Positions 43,328 to 52,944 of a stretch of DNA of 57,723 nt are shown piece after piece (position 1 is the stretch's first letter; the number at the start of each line of letters is the position of its first letter). The notes under the pieces were generated by a model that was not told the origin of the DNA, did no database searches, and saw nothing but the letters and a program-made list of their open reading frames with translations. A program made the position numbers and the translations under genes. Source of the DNA: Cenarchaeum sp. SB0675_bin_21 (GTDB lineage Archaea; Thermoproteota; Nitrososphaeria; Nitrososphaerales; Nitrosopumilaceae); assembly GCA_009843815.1 (NCBI GenBank), contig VYCS01000039.1:1-57723 (forward strand). Reading direction: 5' to 3'.

Positions 43328-43464
43328 TAATGTTTTGTATATATACAGAGCGATTTAATTCCTTCGGGAGTGTGCGCAATCAGGAGGTCTGTATCCGATA
43401 ACTAGAGCAATAATAACTTACATATTTTATCAATAAATTGGACTATTACACAGTCTTTATGTTG

Positions 43465-43647
43465 TTACTTTCGTCGTCGTCTCTGCCCAGGCTTATTCTG
43501 CCCAGGAAACCTACTTAATAATATCCTTTTACGATAGTTACTCTTGTTCTGTAGACTGGAGTTTGTGCCTATTCTTTTACGACCATCTATCTTTGGTGTC
43601 TGACCTCGAACTTTACCTGCTTTTGTAAGCGAACCGTGAGTTGCCAT
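43465..43647 (-). CDS. rps30e: Ribosomal protein S30e
   Basis: A 60-residue, very basic protein. MATHGSLTKAGKVRGQTPK matches the family start and GQNKPGQRRRRK its end. It is a small-subunit protein of Archaea and eukaryotes. It lies alone between the OLD gene and the transposon-rich segment. Confidence 0.93.
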   Translation of the reverse strand: MATHGSLTKAGKVRGQTPKIDGRKRIGTNSSLQNKSNYRKRILLSRFPGQNKPGQRRRRK

Positions 43648-43776
43648 TATACATTATAATGATTCTAGTTGAAATTTAATTGTTGTGCAGAGGACAACGG
43701 GAATTATATACATGAGTAGGCAAGATACTTGGCCAATGGGTGTATATTTATAAAGTACTATAATGTATAAAACAGC

Positions 43777-45114
43777 ATGTATCGGTCTTGTGGCTTCCGC
43801 ATAGAGTTAACACATTCACAGGCGCGCCACATATCCAATATACGGGACTCGCAGCGGTTCGTGTACAACTGGGCCGTGGAGCGGCTGCTAGCCGACCCCA
43901 CACTTACCGCATATGACCTTTCCAAGGAGTTCACCAAGGTGAGGCGTTCCGTACGGTGGCTACAAAGAGTGGAGCGCATATACCAAAATACTGCCATACA
44001 CCAGGTCCGCGCTGCGGCAGATGTCTCGAACAAATACGGCAATGGTGAGCTAAGTCTCCGTTCCAGAAAGCGCAGCAATACAAAGGCAATATCATGTGAT
44101 GTGTAGCCGCGATTTGTAAACAACAAACACGCGTCATTGCCGGGCCTTGGTGTTGTTGAATTGTGCGAGGAGCAGCCATATCAGTTTCCACACAACTGGT
44201 TGTATGGCGCCAGGTCATTCCGTTTGGTACAAGTTACACCAAAGTCGTGGATGCACGTTAAACCATGCGACCACATCTACCGGCTACATATAACATATAC
44301 TGTATCAGCACCCGAACAGCGCGCCAAAACTGGTGTTGTTGCTGGCATAGACCGAGAGATAACAAACCCAACCGTTGTATGTAAGACAGACCATGACACA
44401 TCAAATATCATATCATATGATACTGCAACTGCGTTCCGCACGAACCGCACATGGAATGATGAAGCGCGCCGCACCATATCACGCCGCAACAAACACTCCG
44501 ATTCGACGTATAAAATTAAACGCAAACGAGAAAAGTACAACCAAGGTAATGCAAATGACCGCGAGTATGCGGAGTGGCTTCTAGCCAAGAAGATATGCGA
44601 GGGTGTGGATGCAATATATGTTGAGCAGCTCAATCTGGAGGCCATGACTCGGCGCGGTGGCCGGCACAAGAAGGGCACGAATCGCGGCATGAGGTTCATT
44701 AGACATAGTATGATACTGCGAAAGATACGCATTGTTGCGGAGCGACTGGGCATCCATGTAATAGAAATAAATCCAAAACACACCAGTCAGGAGTGCAGCG
44801 TGTGTGGCTACACAAACAAGGAGAACCGAGATGGGGAGACGTTCAAGTGTTTGGGATGTGGGCATGTAACAAACGCCGACGGTAACGCGTCAGTGAATAT
44901 GATTCAACGGGGAACCGGTATGAAGGTTCCCGCGGGGGAAGGAATAGCCCTCGAAAGGCGTGAAATGGGCCGGAACCGGAAGCCCCCAGTTTGTGCAGTT
45001 CCGGACGCCAGACGGCGGCGCGAGAATCAAGCGTGTAATCGACCCGAGACATCAAGCGCCATGAAGCATCTGGGAAGATATGTGTATGTTGTGCGTGTCT
45101 ACTCAGGTATATAA
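43777..45114 (+). pseudogene. tnpB: TnpB (IS605 OrfB) interrupted by one in-frame amber codon
   Basis: A single frame of about 445 codons is broken only by TAG at 44104-44106. N-terminal part: FRIELTHSQARHISN and RFVYNWAVERL. After the stop: RuvC-I GIDREITNPTV, RuvC-II YVEQLNLEAM, the zinc finger CSVCGY...CLGCG and RuvC-III NADGNASVNM. All catalytic acidic residues are present. TnpB is the RNA-guided nuclease of IS200/IS605 elements. No TnpA is next to it. A recent nonsense mutation is the simplest reading; suppression is possible. Confidence 0.85.
44104..44106 (+). other. In-frame TAG within tnpB
   Basis: The codons before (SCDV) and after (PRFVNNKHAS) keep the same reading frame, and homology to the family resumes immediately, so this is one point mutation rather than a frameshift. 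Confidence 0.8.
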
Positions 45115-45206
45115 TTCTCAGAACAACGTTTCATAATTTGTATGTCTCCCGGCAGCAGATTGGTGTAGCGGACCCCTACGGACAGTCAGATCACTAAGTA
45201 CATAGC

Positions 45207-45568
45207 GTGCCATATGAAGATAAAGATCGTATACGGACAAAAGAATCGAACGGTCACTCCCCATACGGCAAGCCCAAGCGGACACCGGCAGAGAAGGATA
45301 CTAGGAACGTGGCTCTGGAGCAGCTGGGCGGTGGGTGCACCACCGCGTTGCTTGCCAAAATAAAGATAAGCGCAAAAAACACCAGGAGTGGAATGAGAGG
45401 GTCGGGTACAACAGCAAGTGGATGGTGACGATTATAATATACTCATTCAAGAGGCTGCTGGGCAAGGCGCTCCGGGCGGTAAAACCTGAGTATATAATGA
45501 TAGATATTGCTACAAAGATAACCGTGTATGACAAAACCCGGGACGTTATGCGTAAGGCCACGGAGTGA
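45207..45568 (+). pseudogene. Frameshifted C-terminal remnant of a DDE transposase (IS5/IS4-like)
   Basis: Part 1 (from 45207) reads PYGKPKRTPAEKDTRNVALE then QLGG. After a shift near 45330 part 2 reads WNERVGYNSKWMVTIIIYSFKRLLGKAL, matching the C-terminal block of IS5-type transposases, where the catalytic Glu normally follows the W-(I/M)-V; here Thr replaces it. The upstream catalytic domain is missing. An inactive insertion-sequence scar directly downstream of tnpB. Confidence 0.6.
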
Positions 45569-45585
45569 GACGTATATAACGCCGT

Positions 45586-45659
45586 CCCGTGCGGCCCGGA
45601 ATCCGCATGGTGGTCGGACTGTCCAGGTTGCGTTAGGTCACGAATTATAAAATACTGTT
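45586..45659 (+). repeat. 73-bp transposon-end repeat, copy 1
   Basis: Runs from CCCGTGCGG to ATACTGTT just after the DDE transposase remnant. It aligns with 49542-49614 at about 80% identity with one single-base gap, and most differences are transitions. Likely the right-end sequence of the insertion sequence. Confidence 0.75.
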
Positions 45660-46162
45660 TCGCAGCGCCCATCCCGTGACCGCGCTATATTCGCCGGGCT
45701 CCAGACCGGCCGTACCGCAAGGTCGCGCGAATGGCTATCGCAGAAACGCGGAGCAGATAGCAAAGATTGGTTCCGACTGCCAATCCAGTCTCAGTTGTGT
45801 TTCACGTAAATCGTAAATTAGTTATGGACAAGAGGTCTACATAATCTCTACTGGATGCCTATGCGCAGGTCTAATCACTAATGTCTTGACAACGGGCCCA
45901 TTCCCATTGAATGCCGGGCCCCTCTAGACCCGTAACTTTTTGGATAATGGCATGAGATGAGGTCCTCAGTCCAGTCGACTACTACCACTCATGCAGATAA
46001 TACAAAAATGCGTCAATCCGCATTCAAATTATGTGCATCGGTTTTCGTAATGGGCTGACATGACTCCATTTTTCTTGCTGCACTCTTCACCATCTCCATC
46101 ATACATTTCGATCCCATCCATTGGTAGGTCGCTGTCATTCGTTGTGTTGGCACCATCTACTT
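45660..46162. other. Gene-free stretch inside the island
   Basis: No supportable gene. The first half (45660-45840) has GC-rich, coding-like composition without a long frame and may be more insertion-sequence debris. GGGCCC occurs at both arms of an imperfect palindrome near 45895-45920. The remainder is spacer before the micro-gene on the minus strand. Confidence 0.35.
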
Positions 46163-46255
46163 CTACCGCATGAACGTGCCGCCGGCTAAGAGCATACTGA
46201 TTCCGGTAATTACAAAGACTGCACCCAGGCCTGCCATGAGTAATTTTTTGTTCAT
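46163..46255 (-). CDS. 30-residue membrane peptide
   Basis: Reads MNKKLLMAGLGAVFVITGIS then MLLAGGTFMR. It has a basic start and one hydrophobic helix. AATATTATATAATTTG, a strong TATA-like element, lies about 30 bases upstream on this strand. Its composition and promoter make it a plausible micro-gene of unknown function. Confidence 0.4.
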   Translation of the reverse strand: MNKKLLMAGLGAVFVITGISMLLAGGTFMR

Positions 46256-46476
46256 CAGTGTCTATGTGCAAACAAATTATATAATATTTATGTAATGTTA
46301 CAAGGCGGAAAGTTATCTCTGCTTGCCTGTAGGTGTAAAGTTTGGGTGTCTGGCTTGCCCGCCGGTAGAATGCGTACTTCGTTACAGGCGCCTGATTTGA
46401 CATATACATCAAGGCGCTGTTCATTTGGCCTAGCACTCCTTCAGTATGTTTTTATATTTCCGAGGACTCTCCACGC

Positions 46477-49275
46477 GTGATGAGATCAGCTCCATACCTG
46501 TTGGTCCTGCTGGTGGCTGTAGCAGGTGTGGCCATGTGGTCTGACTCGCTAGCCGATCATGCAGAGGTAACTATATCCATCCGGGATGGAGCAAACCAGT
46601 TGGGATGTGAGCAGTATGATGCATGCTATAGCCCCAGCGCCGTGTCACTTGATGCTGGTGGCGAGGTGATCTGGTCCAACGACGATTCTGTCACTCACGT
46701 TATAGCCAGTGGTACGCCGGAGAACGGTGATACGAGGTTCGCCCAAGCTACACTGGAGCCAGGCCAGACGTACTCACTACGCCTGCATGATCCTGGTACC
46801 TATCCGTTCTACGACCCAGACCACCCCTGGATGACCGGGATGATAACAGTGCAGGGTGGGGCCGCTGATGACCATCACGATGGCGACGGCCAGCCGGTCT
46901 CCCCTCTGCACGGAACGGTCGTGGTGGGAGCATTACATGCCATCACCGGAGAACTAAGCGACATAGGAGGAGAGGCGCGGGTGGGCGCCAAACTGGCCGT
47001 ATCCGACTTTAACGAATATCTAGAGGAACAGGGCGCCGGATGGAGGCTTGAGATCGTCGAAGAGGACACAGCTACCGATCCGGATACTGCTCTTGAAAAG
47101 ATAGAATCTCTTCACCAGCGGGGGATTGGCATACTACTCGGCCCGCCGGCCAGTGCCAGTGCCGTTAACATAAAGGAGTATGCTGATTCGCAGGGGTTGC
47201 TACTTTTGTCCTGCTGCTCTGCCGCGCCCAGTCTGAGCATTGCAGATGACAGCATCTACAGACTGGTTCCCGACAGTGCCAACCAGGCAATCGCCTTGGG
47301 TAAATTACTTGAGCTCAACGGGATAGAGGTACTGGTTCCAATATGGCGGGGAGATGCCTATGGCGACGGAATGCGTGCCGCCGTTGCGGAGATCTTTGAG
47401 GCCGCCGGTGGAGTGGTCAGCAACGGGGTACAATACGGGGACGGCCCGTCCCCGAGTATGACGGTCCCGCTAGACGGGGATGTCGGGGCCGATACAACAG
47501 ACGCGCCTGACCTACCCGCATACCACAACGAGGCCGGCCTTCTAGCAGAACACGTCCGGGAGGCCGTAGACCGCCACGGCGCCAACAAGGTGGCCGTACT
47601 GGCGGTATCCTTTGATGAGATGACCGAGATAGTGCTGGCTGCCTCCCAGCACGACATCCTGGATGATATACTCTGGTTTGGCTCCGGCTCGCTGGCCAAC
47701 GCGCCCTATCTGGTAGAGGGTGAAGCCATATCTGACTTTATGGGGACCGTCAACTTCACAACGGCCTCGTCGATGGTCAGTCCTGGATACAGGTTCGACA
47801 ACGTGACGGACAGGGCCTTGGAGATAATCGGCAGAACACCTAACCTGTTCACATACTCAGCATACGACTCCGTCTGGCTGGTAGGCAAGTCGATAATGGA
47901 GGCCGGCAGTACCGAGCCGGCCGCAGTCAGGGAAGTACTGCCGGAGGTAGCTGCCTCCTACAGCGGTGCCATGAGCAGTACCCAGCTGGACGAGGCTGGA
48001 GACCTTTTGCTTGCCAACTACAGAATATGGACCATTGTAAACGGCACTTGGGTGGAGACGGGCAAGTACTCTGCGGAGAGAGACCTACTGGTAGCCGCCG
48101 TCCAGCCGACCGGCGAGGTGCGCATAGGAGCACTATATCCGGTGACCGGCAGCACCAAAGGGGCCGAGAACCGGGAGGCCGCACTATTGGGGGCCAGAGA
48201 CTTTAACGCATTTCTGTCTAGTATCAACGTGGACTGGCGGCTGTCCATCATACCGGAGGATACCATCTCCAACCCCTTCACGGCGCTGGTCAAGGCCCGG
48301 GAGATGCACCAAGACGGCATCGACATTATAATCGGACCCCAACTCAGTATCAACGTCGAACGGGTGGGCAGGTATGTCAACCAGAACAGCATGATGCTGC
48401 TCAGCTGCTGCTCCACCGCTCCGAGCCTGGCTGTTCCCGGAGACGGAATATTTCGGCTCATCCCGGACGACTCCAAGCAGGGCGTTGCGGTAGGCAGACT
48501 ACTGGAAAGCGCAGGCATCAAGGCGATGGTTTCCATATGGCGTGGTGATGTCTACGGCGATGGCCTGCGGGCTGCTACTGCCGAGAGCTTCGAGTCTAGA
48601 GGCGGTATCGTGGGAGATGGTGTGCGGTACGGTATCGCCGAGACGGACTTTACAGAGGAGGTGGCAGCTCTGGCGGATGAGGTCAGAGCCATGGTGAATG
48701 AGTACGGGGTCGACAAGGTAGCAGTCTTTGCGGCATCCTTTGGTGAGGGCGCCAAGAAGATCGCAGAAACGTCATCCACGGTCGACATTCTTACCGATGT
48801 CCGATGGTTCGGCTCCGAAGCACTGGCTAAGACCCCCGTACTGACCGAGGAGGCGCTGCTCGACCTGGCCCATTCGGTCCGGTTTACCGCCTTACAGGTG
48901 GCCGACAATCCGGGCTACTCGTACGAGCGCGTGCACCAGCACATATCTGATACATTCGGGCAGGAACCTACGTCTCATGTCTACCGTTCCTATGATGCTG
49001 TATGGCTGGTCGGCCTGTCAATACTGCATACGGGGATGGCAGATGCAACCGCCGTCAAGTCCGTATTCCACGATGTAGCTTCTGGTTACAACGGCGCCCA
49101 AGACAGTACCGTGCTGAACGAGGCAGGCGATTTGGCCTCCGCCGATTATGCCGTCTGGCAGGTAGTCGATGGAGAATGGAAAGAGATTGGCCGATATTCG
49201 TTGCTTGACGACTCGTTGGCGATACACGATCATGGACAATCCAGTGGTGACCATGAGGTGGATCGCGACCCCTAG
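46477..49275 (+). CDS. Cupredoxin-like domain fused to two LivK-type binding domains; GC-rich
   Basis: 932 residues. A signal peptide (about 1-27) leads to a plastocyanin-like domain (30-130) with VIWSNDDSVTHV and TYPFYDPDHPWMTGMITV; the His and Met ligands remain, but Asp replaces the Cys of the usual YxC motif. Two periplasmic-binding domains follow (about 145-535 and 540-925), each with an SCCS(A/T)APSLxx block. It is a paralogue of the protein at 33712. GC is visibly higher than in flanking genes (41 of 60 bases at 47401-47460), suggesting transfer. Confidence 0.88.
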   Translation: MMRSAPYLLVLLVAVAGVAMWSDSLADHAEVTISIRDGANQLGCEQYDACYSPSAVSLDAGGEVIWSNDDSVTHVIASGTPENGDTRFAQATLEPGQTYSLRLHDPGTYPFYDPDHPWMTGMITVQGGAADDHHDGDGQPVSPLHGTVVVGALHAITGELSDIGGEARVGAKLAVSDFNEYLEEQGAGWRLEIVEEDTATDPDTALEKIESLHQRGIGILLGPPASASAVNIKEYADSQGLLLLSCCSAAPSLSIADDSIYRLVPDSANQAIALGKLLELNGIEVLVPIWRGDAYGDGMRAAVAEIFEAAGGVVSNGVQYGDGPSPSMTVPLDGDVGADTTDAPDLPAYHNEAGLLAEHVREAVDRHGANKVAVLAVSFDEMTEIVLAASQHDILDDILWFGSGSLANAPYLVEGEAISDFMGTVNFTTASSMVSPGYRFDNVTDRALEIIGRTPNLFTYSAYDSVWLVGKSIMEAGSTEPAAVREVLPEVAASYSGAMSSTQLDEAGDLLLANYRIWTIVNGTWVETGKYSAERDLLVAAVQPTGEVRIGALYPVTGSTKGAENREAALLGARDFNAFLSSINVDWRLSIIPEDTISNPFTALVKAREMHQDGIDIIIGPQLSINVERVGRYVNQNSMMLLSCCSTAPSLAVPGDGIFRLIPDDSKQGVAVGRLLESAGIKAMVSIWRGDVYGDGLRAATAESFESRGGIVGDGVRYGIAETDFTEEVAALADEVRAMVNEYGVDKVAVFAASFGEGAKKIAETSSTVDILTDVRWFGSEALAKTPVLTEEALLDLAHSVRFTALQVADNPGYSYERVHQHISDTFGQEPTSHVYRSYDAVWLVGLSILHTGMADATAVKSVFHDVASGYNGAQDSTVLNEAGDLASADYAVWQVVDGEWKEIGRYSLLDDSLAIHDHGQSSGDHEVDRDP

Positions 49276-49541
49276 ATTCTGTCCTCGCGTGTCTGAGTCG
49301 TGATTTTACGCACAGATATAATTCGTGCACAAGTCCGATTCGAACGCACCATCAATGCGTGTTCCTCCGGTTCCGGAGCGGCCGGATGCCCGACTCCCAT
49401 CCTATGTGCTCGGGACTTGTTGGACCGTCCGGCGTGGTGATCCACAAGCGGTGTATGATAAACTTGCTGAACCATACAACAGGTGTCGTCAAAAACTCGC
49501 CGATATTCGTTCCGGACCAAAATGCATACGATGCCCCCCGC
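49276..49541 (+). pseudogene. Probable insertion-sequence debris
   Basis: GC-rich stretch between the receptor gene and copy 2 of the end repeat. Frames here (for example one reading AVYDKLAEPYNRCRQKLADI) resemble the C-terminal end of IS transposases such as the one at 45335 (VYDKTRDVMRK) but are too short to assign. No intact gene. Confidence 0.35.
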
Positions 49542-49614
49542 CCCGCATGGCCCGGGATCCGCATCGTGGTCGACTGTCCAGGCCGCGTTAGGCCACGAAT
49601 TATGAGGTGCTGTC
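49542..49614 (+). repeat. 73-bp transposon-end repeat, copy 2
   Basis: Same orientation as copy 1 at 45586-45659. Upstream of each copy is a GTGTATGA(C/T)AAAAC/T-like stretch (about 45522 and 49453), implying that both copies are the 3' ends of related insertion sequences. The two bracket the GC-rich receptor gene. Confidence 0.7.
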
Positions 49615-49626
49615 CTCGATACACTA

Positions 49627-49636
49627 TTTTTAAATT
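49627..49636 (+). promoter_or_regulatory. TATA box of the shikimate operon
   Basis: TTTTTAAATT is centred about 27 bases before the ATG at 49659. It lies just outside the island repeat and decides the start of the first operon gene, since a longer frame extends up to 49359 without family similarity. Confidence 0.6.
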
Positions 49637-49658
49637 GGGACATTACACAGAATACAAC

Positions 49659-50423
49659 ATGGTGGATGGCATCAAATTAAGATTGAATCGTATTATGCGA
49701 GATGGAAAGATGTTATGTGTTCCCATGGATCATGGCATATCAAATGGCCCCATACCTGGTCTTGAAAGACCTGAGGATGTAATACAAAAGTGTAAGGGTC
49801 TTACTAGTGTAATTATAAACAAAGGTATACTAAAATCATTATACCGTCCGCCAGATGTGGGTATACTTGTACACTTTTCTGCTAGCACATCCCTCTCACT
49901 TAGCCCCAATCGCAAGATGCTGACCGGCAGTGTGGAGGAGGCTGTTCGCATGGGTGCAGACGGTGTCTCATTGCACATAAACGTAGGTGGTAAGGAGGAA
50001 CCAGAGATGCTGTCCCAACTAGGGGAGGTGGCTGATCACTGTCAGATGTGGGGTATGCCACTACTGGCTATGATGTATCCTAGAGGTGAAAATATACAAG
50101 ACCCACATGATCCCGATATAGTGGCCCATGCGGCCCGTATTGGCGCCGAATGCGGTGCCGATATAGTAAAGACAGTATATACAGGCGATGTGAAGTCTTT
50201 TGCCAAAATAGTACACAGTACACCAGTGCCCATAGTAGTGGCAGGTGGTCCACGAGTCGACGGTGATCACGGTATACTACAGATGACACAAGACATAATG
50301 GAGGCAGGCGCCAAAGGTGTTACATATGGCAGAAACATATTCTCCCATAGAGACCCCCCAGCCATAACCACTGCATTATCTCGTATAATATTTGGCGGAG
50401 AGTCAGCAGGATCGGTGATGTAA
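49659..50423 (+). CDS. aroA': 2-amino-3,7-dideoxy-D-threo-hept-6-ulosonate synthase (archaeal shikimate step 1)
   Basis: 254 residues, FBP-aldolase class I fold. [20 protein letters not shown] is the family opening, [10 protein letters not shown] holds the Schiff-base Lys, and [12 protein letters not shown] the phosphate site. It makes the precursor of 3-dehydroquinate in organisms without DAHP synthase. ATG 49659 is preferred because of the TATA box and normal length. The next gene, DHQ synthase II, is its partner enzyme. Confidence 0.92.
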   Translation: MVDGIKLRLNRIMRDGKMLCVPMDHGISNGPIPGLERPEDVIQKCKGLTSVIINKGILKSLYRPPDVGILVHFSASTSLSLSPNRKMLTGSVEEAVRMGADGVSLHINVGGKEEPEMLSQLGEVADHCQMWGMPLLAMMYPRGENIQDPHDPDIVAHAARIGAECGADIVKTVYTGDVKSFAKIVHSTPVPIVVAGGPRVDGDHGILQMTQDIMEAGAKGVTYGRNIFSHRDPPAITTALSRIIFGGESAGSVM

Positions 50424-50424
50424 A

Positions 50425-51453
50425 GTGTCTGAGAATAAAAATATTATTGTGGCCCCCACCAAAGTCGACCCGAATTTTCTTCAAAATATATATGAATTAG
50501 GCATTAGGACCATATTTGCCGATACAGTTAACACATTTGATGTTCCATTAAATGTGATACGTCCCAGCGGCGATTCTACATATGTCTGGGAAAGTGATAA
50601 TAATGAGCGAGCAGGCAGGCGCTATCACATACTGTCTAATGCCGACATACAGATTATGCTCAATGACGCATCTGCTGGGCTAGACTTTGTTATAGCTGAT
50701 GTGGATGACTGGAAGATAATACCATTAGAGAATACAATTGCCAAACTGCACGATGTGGACTCAAAGATACTGGTTGTGGCCAAGACGGCCGATGAGGTGC
50801 GCAAGATGTTCTCCATACTGGACATTGGTGTGGATGGTGTCATCTTGGAGACAGACTCTATACAGGAGGTCTCAAATACAGTATCTCTCCAAGACCAGTC
50901 ATCCTTTGAGATGATACCTGCCCGAGTTACCGCAGTTCGCGAGGTCGGTGATGGTGAAAGGGTCTGTGTTGATACGGCATCCATCCTACACATGGGTGAA
51001 GGGCTATTGGTGGGCAACCGTTCAAACTTTCTATTCCTAATACATAACGAGTCGGTAGGCTCATCCTTTACATCCCCCCGCCCGTTTCGTGTAAATGCTG
51101 GTGCCGTCCACTGCTATACGCTATCTCCTGATGGTACAACCAGGTATCTATCTGAGATAGAGAGCGGCTCTGAAGTAGTAGTAGTCACAAAGAGTGGTGC
51201 TTCACGTCGCGCCATAACCGGACGCTCAAAGATAGAGCGGCGACCCATGCTGTTTGTTACTGCTACCACATCTTCAGAGTCTGGAGGAATAATTGCCCAA
51301 AACGCTGAGACAATACGATTTGTACGTCCTGATGGTGAGCTGGTGTCGGTGACACACCTAAAGGAAGGAGATGAGATAATGGTACATGCTACACCTGCCG
51401 CCGGACGTCACTTTGGCATGAAGGTGGCAAGTGAGTATATACTGGAGAAATGA
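50425..51453 (+). CDS. aroB': 3-dehydroquinate synthase II
   Basis: 342 residues, archaeal-type DHQ synthase that oxidatively deaminates the ADH product with NAD+. GTG start one base after the previous stop. Conserved features include SADIQIML-like segments, ILVVAKTADEVRKMFSILDIGVDGVILET, RVTAVREVGDGERVCVDT and RPFRVNAGAVHCY. The pair with the upstream synthase replaces bacterial AroG/AroB. Confidence 0.94.
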   Translation: MSENKNIIVAPTKVDPNFLQNIYELGIRTIFADTVNTFDVPLNVIRPSGDSTYVWESDNNERAGRRYHILSNADIQIMLNDASAGLDFVIADVDDWKIIPLENTIAKLHDVDSKILVVAKTADEVRKMFSILDIGVDGVILETDSIQEVSNTVSLQDQSSFEMIPARVTAVREVGDGERVCVDTASILHMGEGLLVGNRSNFLFLIHNESVGSSFTSPRPFRVNAGAVHCYTLSPDGTTRYLSEIESGSEVVVVTKSGASRRAITGRSKIERRPMLFVTATTSSESGGIIAQNAETIRFVRPDGELVSVTHLKEGDEIMVHATPAAGRHFGMKVASEYILEK

Positions 51454-52115
51454 AGTATACCACATGCGTCTCCATAGCTAACCAGTCCCCCGAAGCTATA
51501 CTGTTGCAGATTGATGAGGTGTTAAAGTCATCCAAATATGTGGAGCTGCGACTGGACTATTTGAAATCTACTGATGATGTGATGTATCTTCTAAAGAAAG
51601 CTACTCCATATATGGGCAATGTAATCTGCACCCTAAGACCCAAGCGTGAAGGAGGTCTGTACGATGGTACAGAATCCCAGCGAATACAACTACTAAAAAC
51701 TATATCTGAGTACAAACCTTACCTTTTAGATGTGGAATATTCTACTATAGCAAAGACCAATCTTGCCGATGATCTATTATCTGACATAATGGTGTCTTGG
51801 CATGATTTTGAAGGCACCCCAAAATTAAATACGCTTATACATCAAATGAACCAGATGGCCGACTACTCAAATGTAGTAAAGATAGCTACATTTGCCAAGA
51901 GTACTATGGATGTCGCCAAAGTCTTGGCATTATACGCTCATGCAAAGACACCTTCTCTGGTAGCCTTTGCCATGGGTAATACAGGACGATACAGCCGGCT
52001 CTGTGCAATGCATATGGGTAGCCCGTTCATGTATGTTTATGTGGGCAAGGCTGTGGCGCCTGGCCAATACTCACTTCAAGATGTACGGAAGATAGAAGAG
52101 GAAGGTGTGCTATAA
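51450..52115 (+). CDS. aroD: Type I 3-dehydroquinate dehydratase
   Basis: 221 residues. VELRLDYLKS and CTLRPKREGG are the type I substrate-binding blocks, SWHDFEGTP contains the catalytic His, and VVKIATFAKS the Schiff-base Lys. It overlaps aroB' by 4 bases (ATGA). The product feeds AroE, encoded 4 bases later. Confidence 0.94.
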   Translation: MKYTTCVSIANQSPEAILLQIDEVLKSSKYVELRLDYLKSTDDVMYLLKKATPYMGNVICTLRPKREGGLYDGTESQRIQLLKTISEYKPYLLDVEYSTIAKTNLADDLLSDIMVSWHDFEGTPKLNTLIHQMNQMADYSNVVKIATFAKSTMDVAKVLALYAHAKTPSLVAFAMGNTGRYSRLCAMHMGSPFMYVYVGKAVAPGQYSLQDVRKIEEEGVL

Positions 52116-52119
52116 GATA

Positions 52120-52944
52120 ATGACTGTCAAAAACACAAAAGCATTTGCCATAATAGGCGACCCCATCGACCATTCTTTGTCGCCGACAATTCACAATGCA
52201 GCGTATAGGCGCTTGGGTATGAACTGCATGTATATGGCGTATCGTGTACGGGCCGATGAGTTAGAGGAGGGCGTAGAGTCACTCAAAGAGGCCAATATAC
52301 AAGGGTTCAATGTTACAATTCCCCATAAGGTAAGTATAATGAAGTATTTAGATCATTATGATCAAACATGTAATATCATAGGCGCAACCAATACTGTACG
52401 TATGAAAGATGGCGTATCATACGGGTACAACACAGATATGGACGGATTCTTAAAACCTCTGATAGATAGGAAGGTTCAACTCAAAGATGCAAACGTATTG
52501 CTTTTGGGGGCGGGCGGTTCGGCGCGGGCCGCGGCATTTGGGTTTATCAAACATAAAGTGAACAGTATACGTGTATGTAATCGTACAATAAGCAAGGCCG
52601 AGTTACTCTCTGAATTTTGTCGTGAATACGGGGTGTCATCAGATGCGGGACCCATACCTGATAGCATACATGCTGAATTTGATATAGTGGTGAATAGTAC
52701 CTCGCTGGGAATGGGTGGCGGACAACCTACAGATGTAAAAAATATATCGCCAAACACGACAGTATATGATATAGTGTATAGGCCTATAACCACGCCCCTA
52801 CTGAAACAGGCCTCTGAGGCCGGGGCGCAGATCATACCCGGATGGGAGATGCTACTACATCAGGCAGAGTTGGCATTTGAGATACTCACAGATGCAAAGG
52901 CGCCCAGTGATGCCATGCGCCGTAGTCTTTTGGGAGGCTTTTGA
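52120..52944 (+). CDS. aroE: Shikimate dehydrogenase
   Basis: About 274 residues. The N-terminus AIIGDPIDHSLSPTIHNAAY holds the shikimate-binding SLSP, NVTIPHKV the catalytic Lys, and LLLGAGGSARAAAFG the NADP Rossmann loop; VNSTSLGMGG and GWEMLLHQ are conserved. ATG 52120 (MTVKNTK) fits after the aroD stop. Its stop overlaps the shikimate kinase start. Confidence 0.95.
   Translation: MTVKNTKAFAIIGDPIDHSLSPTIHNAAYRRLGMNCMYMAYRVRADELEEGVESLKEANIQGFNVTIPHKVSIMKYLDHYDQTCNIIGATNTVRMKDGVSYGYNTDMDGFLKPLIDRKVQLKDANVLLLGAGGSARAAAFGFIKHKVNSIRVCNRTISKAELLSEFCREYGVSSDAGPIPDSIHAEFDIVVNSTSLGMGGGQPTDVKNISPNTTVYDIVYRPITTPLLKQASEAGAQIIPGWEMLLHQAELAFEILTDAKAPSDAMRRSLLGGF

Noticed and set aside
9398-45825. 13-base inverted match around TTACGATTTACGT
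   Set aside because: A match of this length is expected by chance many times in 57 kb; the flanks do not align, so I did not call an attachment site.
49325-49350. Possible tRNA T-loop (TTCGAAT) on the minus strand
   Set aside because: The flanking bases do not form the T stem, and no acceptor or anticodon arm can be built.
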